Shown: positions 10,573 to 20,961 of the stretch, piece after piece
Numbering within the stretch: the first letter of the stretch is position 1
Layout: each line of letters opens with the position of its first letter
Origin: Gamarada debralockiae
Taxonomy: Eukaryota > Ascomycota > Leotiomycetes > Helotiales > Hyphodiscaceae
Direction: 5' to 3'
DNA length: 51,428 bases
NCBI GenBank assembly: GCA_002803225.1
Contig: NXFV01000171.1
Location: 1 to 51,428, forward strand
The notes under the pieces: model-generated
The model's input: the letters and a program-made list of their open reading frames with translations, nothing else
Told to the model about the DNA's origin: nothing
Databases searched by the model: none
Position numbers and translations under genes: made by a program

Positions 10573-11016
10573 TCATATGACCATCATGCGAGCGAAGGTG
10601 ACCTTAATGAGGGTTGGAAAGGCCGCCATGCAACTGGTTCGACCATAGTTGTCAATTGGAGACAGAAACCCAAGAAGCAAAGAAATATATACATAAATAT
10701 TACAAAATTCTTCAAATTCAGAGTAGTTAATCTTACAATAAGTTGAGAGGTTATAAATTTTCCATTGGCCTGAGATCATCTCGACGTAAAGACCTTTATG
10801 CTGGTCCGGATTCGACAGAATATGCAGAAAACAAGTCCAAGATTTATGAATTGTACTAAGATGCCCTGTATCAAGCCTTGCAATGTGTAGAAGATCATCT
10901 CCGCCGGCTTGTACTTGTATGAAGGTTTTTGCCCTTGAACTTCTACCCCAATCATCTTGGCGTATCTTCGCGATTTTTAGATTCATGGAGCGCGTGCTGT
11001 CTAATCTGTTGACCAT
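10573..11016 (-). CDS. Hypothetical protein, doubtful
   Basis: A 147-codon minus-strand ORF starting at a true ATG. No family is recognised. A possible intron lies inside it (TATTGTAAGATT donor, TTGACAAC branch, AACCAG acceptor), which would shorten the product. Composition is plausible for protein, but there are no motifs, signal peptide or clear membrane segments beyond a short hydrophobic stretch (YVYISLLLGFL) inside the possible intron. It may be chance. Confidence 0.25.
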   Translation of the reverse strand: MVNRLDSTRSMNLKIAKIRQDDWGRSSRAKTFIQVQAGGDDLLHIARLDTGHLSTIHKSWTCFLHILSNPDQHKGLYVEMISGQWKIYNLSTYCKINYSEFEEFCNIYVYISLLLGFLSPIDNYGRTSCMAAFPTLIKVTFARMMVI

Positions 11017-12336
11017 AATGAATCGGGCTTCGGAGTGGCAGAGATAATAACGTCGTCAGGCCTAAGACGCTTATTCCAAGTTCCTACGCTAGCCTGGTTG
11101 AAGCACGTTCATCCGAGAGACTAACAAGTCTTCAGTGTATGTCGAAAGGGAACTACATTAAGGGAGTTCCATGGCCGCGAAGCCAACAAGACGGCTGCAG
11201 ACTCACCTTTTATAACCAAGAATTGAGTCACTACTAAGGACAAGGCGGCACCCGGAAGAGAGTTACACGGAGCGATCTGGAGAAGAGACAAGGGGCTTGC
11301 TCATTGCCCACTCCACTATCCTCCTCGTCTACTTCAATCTCGTCGACCTCGTGGCCGTCTCCAACCGGCTCACCTAGCACAGTAGCCGGCCCGCATCCAC
11401 AACTACGCTAGCACCCACAACACCTGCCCGACTGGATAGAAATCCATCTTCAAGAACCACAATCATACTCGAGTGCTCCTCCTCCGAGCCCCACCGCCAC
11501 TTTCATAGCTGGGTCATATCCCAGATTTCGACTACTGCAAATTACCCGCTAACTTCACTGAACCAGCCGCACTTGAGGTAGCCGCAATCGGAACTATCCA
11601 AATAGCCATCAAGACCCGCTTCTTGAAACGCAATTAAACATTGTGACTACACAATGGGCGATACTCCTGGTTCTGCGACACTAGCTGTCCTGGATATCAG
11701 ATGTTAACTGAAGATTATGCCTGGTCCGGGAGATGCACCAGCAGGACTCAACACTGAATCTTTTGAATGTAAGGGACGAATAACATTCCGTATATTTATT
11801 GCGATTTCATAGATCTAGCAACGTAGTGGCAGATTAATTGCCCGTAAAGGTGGGAGCTTTTAGATAGGACAAGTTCAGACAATGTCTCCTATTGCCTGAC
11901 GAAGTGAGAATTTACTCAAAATCTCAACTCTACACCTCACAAGTCCCCCGCTTCTCTTCTCAAACTTAAAGGTACTCATTTCAATTTCACATTTCCAAGT
12001 CTTTCCCTCAATCCTTCTACACTTTGCCCAGGCTTCAAATTTTTTCTCTCCAAAGCATCATGAAGGTTAAATGGCCAGTGTGCCGAGAACGCTTATGGGG
12101 TTGATTGGCTAGTTTCCAGCCCTGGGCTAGGCGAGAGCCACGAATGACAGAACTGCAGGGAATTACAGCCACAAGATTAGGCGCCTGCAGCGACAAGACA
12201 TTGTGAAGACGTTCTAACTGACCGCCGTACCGTTTATTTAAACCCCTTGACAACTTCTCCCCTTAATGCATCTCTTACACCCAAGGCGATGCGGATGACA
12301 TTCTAGGGGCACTGAACACTGCAGTCACGTCTCGGA
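11017..12336. other. Intergenic with possible decayed coding stretch
   Basis: Between about 11310 and 11640 two plus-strand frames look protein-like in patches (AHSTILLVYFNLVDLVAVSNRL; FDYCKLPANFTEPAALEVAA...), each interrupted by stops. I cannot name a family. 11640-12336 shows nothing clear apart from a pyrimidine-rich leader before the HET pseudogene. Confidence 0.3.
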
Positions 12337-14273
12337 ATGGAGGAATTCCAGTATACCCCACTGCAGAACCCCGATAAAGATCTCAGACTCATCACGCTTC
12401 ATCATGCCCCAGGAATTGGTGACACTCTTGTAACGTGCAGTATCGGGACCTATAATCACTCGACTTCAAACCTGACAGTCCCCCAATACGCCGCATTGTC
12501 CTATGCTTGGGGGGATCCGTCCTTAAAAAGGCCTATCATTCTAAACAGAAAGAACATTTTATGTTACTTCAAGCTTGGAATCGGCTTTACGGCACTTGAG
12601 GAGATATAGATTTCCACTATGGGTCGATGCTATCTGTATCAATCAGGAAGATCTGCAAGAACGAAATCGACAAGTTCGGAGGATGCGAGATATCTACCAT
12701 GAAGCTCTCCAAGTCCAGATTTGGCTCGGATCAGATCATGAGCCTGAAGATGAGAGGCTGGTCTTCAGCCACGATATTTGGGGGTTCACAACTCTTGAAA
12801 GAGGTTCCGCTGCAGAAACATGCCAAGCTTTCGCCTTAGTTAAGTCATTGTGCTATATCATGGTAACAAAAGATTATCGAAACCTGTGGCTAAGAGAAGT
12901 TCCTACAACGCTCCATATTTGGGCGACATTGGCACGGCTACTCAGGAGGTCCTGGTTTGAACGACTCTGGGTTATTCAAGAGCTGGAAGTTGCATCATAT
13001 GTTATGTTGAGGTGTGGCGATAACTCAATATTATAGCAAGAGCTTGAAAAGGCCGTGGAGTTTATCCTCCGCACACCAGCCCAGATACCCGGGCTTGACT
13101 TCCGTATCTTCCCCCTTATGGGTGCGGAGAGATTGACAGATGTATCTCTTCGCGGAGTAGACCGAAGTAACATTCTGACGGTTCTGAGGCGTACAAGAGC
13201 TAGCAAATGCAAAGATCCCCGGGATCGGTGAGTCGATGTCTGATGTTTCCTCAATCTAATAATTTTAATGTCCTATACAGGCTACATGCAATTGAAGGGG
13301 TTCTCTCGGGCACAGAAGAGTTTGAAATCGACTATTCTTTGCCGGTGCAGGCCGTTTACACACGTTGGGCGATACAGAGAATTGAGCGAACCCGTTCGTT
13401 GGATATTCTGAGTGCTTGCGGAGACTCGAGTCAAGATGGCCTTCCTTCGTGGGTTCCGGATCTGCGACTCTCATGGGGTCATGACAGAGCACTTTTCTGC
13501 CAAACCTATGGTTTGCCGGAAGGAAAGCAGAACAATTCTTACCAAACGACTCAAGCTTCGTACATGGGCCTATTGCCTCAACCTAAGTTGTACGACAAAA
13601 CCCTTCACGACCTTGGCCACGAGCTTGATAGAGTTCGAGTTGTGGGAATAGTAGGAGATGCCACCCAAAAACTTGTAGACCCAACGAATCTCCGGGAAGG
13701 ACTTCTCGTCGCCATCTCGGCTTGGGAAAACATGTGCTCTCGAGCCTTTGGTATACCAATGACCCCCACTCAACTCAACAGTCCTGGAAACAATCATCAC
13801 TTCAACTTCCCGACACCGGTGATCATATTTGCGGATGCTCTTCTTCGAGGTTACAAGAAGTGGGGTGATGAATCCCATCCAGCGACCCTTATAGAACGAT
13901 TCCACATTTGGCGCTGGGGCATGCCCATACCGTGGAATTATGCTTATTCAAATCCGGAGTTGCTATCCGAGGAGAATTTCTTGAGGGGTTTGAGCGTGTA
14001 CTTTTTACTATGGTTCACGATTGTCAAATGTTTGTGACGGAGAAAGGGACGATGGGGATGGTTGGATCGGACTGTCATATTGAAGTTGGTGATGAATTAT
14101 TTGCCTTAAGAAACGGCAAAACGCCATATGTCTTGCGTAGCAGAGGAGATGTAAATTCTTACAAACTAATGGGTCCTTGTTACCTCTCGCAGTACATGGG
14201 GAATGGGGGAGCTGCTCAGGGACAGCTTCCTGATAAAGAACTGCCAGAACAGAAACTCGTCGTTATCACTTGA
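12337..14273 (+). pseudogene. HET-domain (heterokaryon incompatibility) pseudogene
   Basis: The HET domain core is clear: QYAALSYAWGDP, then FPLWVDAICINQEDLQERNRQV, then RDIYHEALQVQIWLG, and RRSWFERLWVIQEL. The C-terminal part has the usual barrel-like block (FVTEKGTMGMV, VGDELFALRNGKTPYVLR). Lesions: an extra T in the ATTTT run near 12557-12560 shifts the frame after RKNI; TAG at 13034-13036 follows NSIL in frame; a further shift lies near 13940-13990. A normal intron at 13228-13280 (GTGAGT..CAG) still joins KDPRDR to LHAIEG in phase. The full-length protein would be about 600 residues. HET proteins trigger incompatibility cell death, and loss-of-function alleles are common. No intact copy is in the window. 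Confidence 0.8.
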
Positions 14274-14855
14274 AGAATAGATATGAAGGATTGAATTGGT
14301 CGTGCCAAACCTCATTCGTTAAGAATATAAAACCTTGCAGCGGAAATATGATTATTACTTGTAGCCTCCATGATACACAAGGAAGACGTGGTGAAGTGCC
14401 TTTAGTACGCAATCACGTGGCCGCCGCCCCTTTTTTTAACCTAGCCGAATATGGAAGTCCATACAGCAGAAAACGAGTTTTGATTCACTTCTGATCTCAT
14501 TTTTAAGGAATAATTATCCTCTCTATATTTATTTCTCAACTGTCCCCTCACATACCTCTCCCACGAACCCTTTACCACCCTCTCTTCATCATAATCCAAA
14601 AGCTCAAACGTCTGAGAGGGAAATGAGACTCTTAATTACAAATTGCACAAGTACCCGCGGTGAGCTGCTGATGGCTTGATACATAAGAAAATCAAAAATG
14701 AGCTGTGTTTGTCCCCAATCACGTGTAGCTACCCCTTTTCTTTCGTCTGCCCTAACCAAACACGGAAATCGAAATAGTATGGCAAGAAGAGGAATACATA
14801 AACTCTGCTTTTCCATTTCTCTTGATTGAACCAGCGGACGCTATCACAAGAAATA
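14274..14855. other. Intergenic, nothing recognised
   Basis: Two CACGTG or CACGT motifs (about 14414 and 14721) but no gene or repeat structure that I can support. Confidence 0.35.
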
Positions 14856-15345
14856 ATGGTTGAAGAAATAACCTCCACTCTTTCTGCGCTTGCCTTGGCA
14901 AATCCGCATAAAGACCTGGTTCCTCAAGCCGGAACATTTCGCCTTGCCTACCGTTCTTTTCAGCGCCTGCTTGATGACCATCGCCGACCACTAATGAAGC
15001 AGTACTTGGACCCTTCTTAATTAATTCTATTCTCTGAAGTTTCAATCGAAATACGACTCAAAATCTGTCGTTTTGCTCTCCCTGATGCATGCAACATTCC
15101 GCTCGATGTTCCTAACGAGTACCAGAACTGCACACCGTACAGTGGTCAGGCCAGACACCCTGTATATCAACACAGAAACCCGGAACGAGACTCTCAAGCA
15201 TTACTGCATTCTTTCCCGCAACGAACCTTTCCACCTCCTTCCTAAAGAAAAATGGCTTTTCTGTTCGATCCTACCAGAGACACCATGTTCTTCGACTATC
15301 GTCCCCTCCGCCTGCCTCTACAATCTCGCCAAATAACTGACAGAT
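14856..15345 (+). pseudogene. 2EXR-domain protein, pseudogene
   Basis: The 2EXR family hallmark (F..LP.EIRLKIWRFALP) appears at about 15030-15090 as FSEVSIEIRLKICRFALPDA. It is followed in a shifted frame by RNETLKHYCILSRNEPFHLL (the usual VCRESRxEAL block) and then by MAFLFDPTRDTMFFDYRPLRL (the usual FDPxxDTVYF block). An upstream ATG frame at 14856 ends at a TAA after LDPS. At least two frame changes and a stop separate these blocks. The family is large and unstable in fungi, and its function is unknown. Confidence 0.6.
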
Positions 15346-16095
15346 ATGGGACCGACGCTTGAAGAGATATAGATAGGCAAAACGGATTGGAGCCCCGTCG
15401 AGGACAGAGAGCTCGGAGAAAACTGCAGGAAGTCGATTGGAGCAAAGTCAAACATAGGGGCGAGGACTGGAGGTAATTAGACAGAGCGCCTCTAGTGAAT
15501 ATACTAGTCAGGTTCAAGAGATTAAGGAAACTATATTTGACATTTTCGAGAAGGGGCCTGTGGCAGGCCAAGTGGTTGATTTTAGGGTGACTGCCATAGC
15601 GAATTGCCGAACTACTGTATCGAATTTCTGGATCGTCATATAGCGATATTCAAGGGAAGGCACCTGAGTTGGTTGTGAGAGAGATGGATTTTGCTAGCAA
15701 CTAAGCGACTGAGCTCTCAAGTATTCTGCCACATGATGTGAGAGATTGGACTATGAGACATTGTTTGAAATTTATCACCAAACTTTGATGACTATGACAT
15801 CAGTATTGTGGACAGTGGAGTATTGAACAGGCATGTGAAAGCACTTGCGACAGACCTATAAATAATTTGCAAAGACGACCGTGGTCTTTGACACCTAGTT
15901 CGCCCTTGTAGCGAAGTTCGCTATCAGGACTTTCCCAACGTCCACCTAGCCAAAACAGATCACAAGATCTGAACGATTCCCCAGTACAAAAGATTAAGAT
16001 AATGGCACTGACAAAAAATCAACTGCGGACGCCACTGGCATCTAAAAACGGCCCAGAATTTCGTTCCTATAGCTCCCAAGCGCCCCTTTGAAGTA
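15346..16095. other. Intergenic, nothing recognised
   Basis: 3' flank of both neighbours; no ORF, repeat or motif that I can support. Confidence 0.4.
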
Positions 16096-17585
16096 TCACA
16101 ACCGACTCTCGACCCACATCGCCTTCTCCTTTGGGCCTATATCGTCTCTCTTCATCTCCAAACTCCTCCACCCACCCCTGGTCAGCGGAAACTTCCCTCT
16201 CACATACCGTTCCCACGCCACCTCCACTTCCCTCTCCGCATCATAACCCCAAAGCCACTCCTGGAACACAGGATCACGCCATTTATTGGGGTACCCTTCA
16301 TATGGCTCAGCATCCCACTCTACTAACTGTCTATCCCTTTCCTCCTGTGTGGGTCCATCATGCATGTGGAAGATTTGTTGATAATGCGAAGATTGTTTGA
16401 CTATGCGCGTTGTGCGAGATTTGCGGAGTGATTCGTAGAGGGTGAGTGTATCAGGTAGGAGGGAGAGTTTGGAGGGGTTGGTGAGGGAGGAGGTTGGGAT
16501 GCGGGAGAGGAGTTGGCCAAGGAGGAAGCCGTCTTCGATGGCCATTGCCGCGCCTGATGCTCTGTTGCTGTGTTAGCTTGCATGTTTGCTGAGAGAAGAG
16601 GAGCATACAAATAAGGCAGCGTTGCATGACACGCATCTCCCAAAAGAACAAATTTCCCTGCATCATGGCCCCAGCGTGCCATCTCCTCACTATTCATCAA
16701 TCTCCATTTTGACGTCTCCTGCACTAACTCCAACAATGCCTTGAGTCTCGGATCCCAATTTGAGAAAAACTCCCTCATCTCCTGCAAATCCGCCTTCGCT
16801 GTATTCACCAGTTCTGGCAGATTATCCGGACACGCCAACACTATATTGTATAGGTCCCCGCCCTTCAGAAGATATCCCACTGCATGTGAGTCTGGACCAA
16901 GCCAATAATTGATCGCCGGGCTATCCACCAATTCTCGCAAACATTCCTTTTCTCGCATTTTTGAGGCGGGCACAATAATTCGATACGCAAGATCACCCGT
17001 TAATCTTGGTGGATCCTTTCGTCCTAGCAGCGCTTCTCTGCACACGGATTTCAACCCATCTGCACCAATCACCAAATCCGCCTTAAACACCGTTCCATTC
17101 GCGAGTTTCACAGCCGGGGCATCAAAGTCGATCCCCGTCACTCTCGAACCAAGTATGATCTGCACACCCAGTTCCCTCGCTCTCGATACAAGAACTCGAT
17201 GATAATCAGCGCGATGTATATGTAGATAAGGCGCCCCATAGTGTTCTTCGCAGTAAGGGAGGGTAGGCTGTGTAGAGAGGACACGGCCGTTTTTGTAGGA
17301 CCGCAGAATGAAGGAATTGGGTTTTGTTGAGAGGGCTTCGATTTGCGAGAGGACGCCGAGTTTGCGTAGGATAGAGGAGGAATTGGGTGGGATTTGGATA
17401 CCTGCTCCAACCTGGGGTTGTTAGCTGGTGAGAGCAGGGAGGGAGAGGGGACGTACTTCGCCGAGTTCAGAGGCTTGTTCGAGAATTGTAGCGCTGTGAC
17501 CTGCGAGGGAGATGGAGATTGCTGCTGCTAATCCACCGAGGCCGGCGCCGACTATTGCGACATGGAGTTGGGGTTTCGAAGCCAT
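16096..17585 (-). CDS. FAD-dependent monooxygenase (salicylate hydroxylase-like)
   Basis: Class A flavoprotein monooxygenase: single-component NAD(P)H-dependent hydroxylation of an aromatic or related small molecule. Exons 17585-17457, 17411-16609 and 16561-16096 are in phase and give 465 residues, the normal family length. Introns are 45 and 47 nt with GCTAACA-type branch sites. Motifs in order: the FAD-binding GAGLGG at residues 13-18 with the following LEQASELGE, the DG motif DLVIGADGLKS near residue 160, and the GD motif LLGDACHATLPYLASGAAMAIEDG near residue 300, restored exactly by splicing intron 2. The start ATGGCTTCG is the first Met before the Rossmann strand. The exact substrate cannot be read from sequence; salicylate-like hydroxylases are the nearest family I recognise. 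Soluble enzyme, no signal peptide. Confidence 0.88.
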
Positions 17586-18473
17586 TATCGAGGTTCTTGA
17601 GATGCTTGTAGAGGCTTGGTGGTTGGGTAGAAAGAATAGAACTGTCCACGAAATATAGAGGAAAGGGGTATTAAAATCAGACAATGAAACGATCTTACTC
17701 TTTGGATGACTGGAAGAAGGAATTATATCTTACCACAGTCCTAAACTTACCGTTTTATAACATACTTCTCTGCAGTGTTCATTCGGAGAACAAAGTCGGC
17801 AATCCGTCTCCTCCACCCCAGAATATAATCAGCTCATACTCTCGGATATCAAAACGGGAGGTTCGAAGGCGACGTCCTCGTAAGTCGAGAATCTTGCAAA
17901 TAATCGAATGTTTAGATGCGGTTCTGGTTGTCGGCAAGTTTCGAGGATTTAAGGCTGCAAGGCACCAACCGGATAAAGATTTAAGAAGATCAAGTATGAA
18001 AAAGGATAAAGCACGTTACTAGTTTCTAAAAGATGGGTGAATGTTGTATCGTTATTCGGTACTCTTCAAAGGGCCTGTTTGCCAAAGGATCGAAAACTGA
18101 TGTTCTTTTGCGTTCGTAGTCGAACCAGCTCTCACAGATCAGAGTACTGAAGCTCCAAAACGCGGGTTGAGTACCCCGCTATGAACGCTGAATTTCTCCT
18201 TTCTTAGGGGAAATCCTATTCAACGACGAATCAAGGGTTCTTTGTATCTAATATAATCTCACTACCAACTGTAAACATCTCTCATCCCCCCATTCCTTCA
18301 ACATGACGTCAGTACGCCACAAACACTTTAGACTTTCGGTCGGAACTCGGATGCTGTCCTATTCGGAACCAACTCAAAGTCGAAAGACTACAGGCAGATT
18401 TGGACGTCAAGGGCAAACAAGTGTGAGGATAGTTGTACACACTCAGCGTAATACGTCGTTGATTCCCCGGACT
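17586..18473. other. Intergenic, nothing recognised
   Basis: Short ORFs here (for example a 112-codon frame from 17684) have low-complexity, basic composition and no motif. This is probably the promoter region of the monooxygenase. Confidence 0.35.
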
Positions 18474-18824
18474 TCAAATTACCCCGGACATTTCAGCGTC
18501 TGAGAGTGTCAAGATGTCATGGTTGGAATCTTCTTCGCTAGATGTAGTCTTCGAGTCTAGAACCGCTCTACCTATGTACTGGCAAGCCAATGATCGAAAG
18601 GGTTTTGCTTTCTCTGACGAATTCAGAGTTTGTTCCTCGACCTTTCGTTGTTTCTTGGGTCTGGGTGAGCCAAAGTAGCTGAGCCAAACGTGGGTTTCAC
18701 GGGCCTTCGGTAACGATCCGAAGTCAGCACTCCAAGATTCCTGAGATGAGAACGCTTCATCAGTTAACTTATCAAAAAGCCGGAGAGAAATATATGTTTG
18801 GCGTTTCATTATCGTAAACTCCAT
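18474..18824 (-). CDS. Hypothetical protein, small, doubtful
   Basis: A 116-codon ORF with a genuine ATG. The product is hydrophilic with a basic patch (SPRPKKQRK) and an acidic Ser-rich tail (SKTTSSEEDSNHD), compatible with a small nuclear protein, but no family is recognised. It may be a remnant or chance. Confidence 0.3.
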   Translation of the reverse strand: MEFTIMKRQTYISLRLFDKLTDEAFSSQESWSADFGSLPKARETHVWLSYFGSPRPKKQRKVEEQTLNSSEKAKPFRSLACQYIGRAVLDSKTTSSEEDSNHDILTLSDAEMSGVI

Positions 18825-19038
18825 ACAATGCTATCCACCCTAACGTCTAAGTCTAGTCATCCTCTCAGTATAATACAGTAAATCATGAGCTCATCTCGTG
18901 CCATCATCCATGAACACAATGTCTATTCCAACTTCCCCAAGGTATAGTACACCCCGACCAATAAACAAAACAAAGAATGATATCTCCGTAACCCATAAAC
19001 ACCTAACAATGCATGCTAACTCCGTCAAACCTTTCCAC

Positions 19039-20961
19039 TCAATACTTGTCTTCACCATTCCCACCCGAGCTCGTCATGGGATGATTGTGGTGGCTGACAT
19101 CATGGACATTGTTCGGGAACACAGTTGCAGGCTGCCCCTCATCATGAAGGACACCACCCTGGCCACCCTCCTCCGCCTTCGCGAATCCGCGTCCACGCTT
19201 ACGCAAGTGCATCGCATCTGTATTGATATCCTGACCCAACGTAGCCTTAGTCTCCTCATCGAACTCATACTTGGCGCTCTTCATCGGGTTGACATGAAGG
19301 AGGTACATAGCATCGACCTCCTCGAGAGTGCGGCCAGAAGACTCCATCAAGAAGAAGTAGACCACTACGAAAGCAGCTAAATTGCAGCCAGCGAAGACGT
19401 AACCGTATGCATATTGGATGTCGCCGGTGATGAAGGGTGTGAAGAACGCGAGCATGAAATTCCAGAACCAGTTCGCACTGGTGGCGAGTGCCATGCCCAC
19501 AGCTCTGTACTTGTATGGGAACATTTCGCCAATACAGGCCCAGACAAGAGGGCCCCAAGTCGTTGCAAAGCCCACAATGAAGAAACAGGCGAATACTATC
19601 ATTACGGTACCGGCCGTCTTTTGAATTGACGAGCCATCAGCTGCGTCCTTAAAGAGGAACTGTCCAACTGAGGCGAAGATCATGAAGCAGATGAATTGCC
19701 AGAGAGCCGCAATATAGAGGGATTCGCGGCGACGGAAGTGGCGTGCCATCCACACACCAAAGATTGTAGAACCAAAGTTCACACCTCCAAGTATCATGGC
19801 TGTGACATAAGAGTTCTGGATACCGACACCCTTGAAGACCGTTGTTCCATAGTAGAAGAAGTAGTTGGCTCCAGTGAGTTGTTGAAGCATTTGAAGAGCC
19901 ATGGCCAGCGCGACACGATAGAACATTCGTGGACCAGTGATGGCTTCGTACCATGGGTGATCACCGCTGGATGCGAGTCTGACCTTTTCGATTTCTTCGG
20001 TCTCGTTGTCGATCAATGGGTGGTGCTCTCCAACTCCGTAGAATTTCGACATTGTTGTCCGAGCGCGGTCGGGGCGGTCATGGTTCCAGTCGTGACGTGG
20101 GGATTCGGGGAGAAATATGATTCCAGTGCCGAGTATGAGTGCCCAGATGAAGCCCACCCCCATTGGGATTCTATAGCTGCCAGTGTCGGTCCTTTTTTCT
20201 GTGCCAAAATTTATGCAGTCGGCCACGAAGATACCAAGCGTAATGAAAAGTTGGTAACATCTGCGAATGCAATATTAGATCTGAGCATGAGGGTCGGATA
20301 GAAGGAGCTTACGAGACCACAGCTCCTCGAACTGGGACGGGAGAGGTCTCCGACATGTACAGTGGAACAAGCACTGAAAGAGCTCCAACTCCCAGACCTG
20401 CAACCCACCGGCCCATGACAATTCCAACCCATTGTCCAGATTGTACAGCCATTTGAATGACGACGCCTACGCAGAAGATCAAGCACCAAGGAGGAATACA
20501 CCATTTGCGGCCGAAGCGATTCGCGAGTGGTCCAGCAATTAAACATCCAATGAGAGTACCGATTGACAACTACCAAAGGTTAGTACTTTGCGGCTTCAGC
20601 CCAAATGAGCGATACTTACCAAGCCAACAATCAATCCAGATCGCACATTGCTGAAAGCGTAGCCGGTAGGGTTCGTATCGCTAACACCAACATGTTGACC
20701 GAATCTCTTCAAAAAGACAGGCATCTCCAAGAAACCAGAAATCTGTCCAGTGTCATAGCCGAAAATGAATCCTCCCATTGCGACGAGTGCTGCCATGAAG
20801 ACGGTGCGGATAGTTACACCCGGAACCTTGCCGACGATACCAGCGCCACCCTTTTCGGTAATGTCATTTTCGTTTGTAGGTAGCTCCATTGAGTTGTTGT
20901 TGGAAGGCACCGCAGTGCTGGTGTTGCTGTGTTCAGCATTACTGGGTTTGAGAAACCTCAT
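19039..20961 (-). CDS. MFS hexose/monosaccharide transporter
   Basis: Sugar porter family of the MFS; plasma-membrane uptake of hexoses or related monosaccharides. Three exons (20961-20620, 20569-20313, 20260-19039; introns 50 and 52 nt) join in phase to 606 residues. Family signatures: GGFIFGYDTGQISGFLEM in TM1, NRFGRKW between TM2 and TM3, VGALSVLVPLYMSETSP, LPESPRH, QQLTGANYFFYYGTTVF in TM7, and TTWGPLVWACIGEMFPYKYRA. The late PETKG-like site is ESSGRTLEEVD. The C-tail of about 90 residues is hydrophilic with a His-rich end (DVSHHNHPM). Quinate permeases are related, but the GYDTGQISGF block is that of hexose (HXT-like) transporters. Intact; divergent from the QutR-like gene 3.1 kb away. 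Confidence 0.9.

Noticed and set aside
16131..16400. Plus-strand ORFs over the monooxygenase and transporter genes
   Set aside because: Antisense shadows of well-supported coding exons.
19039..20961. Quinate permease (QutD/Qa-y) because a QutR-like gene is 3 kb away
   Set aside because: The GYDTGQISGF and QQLTGANYFFYYG blocks are those of HXT-type hexose transporters; I would not assign quinate transport from proximity.
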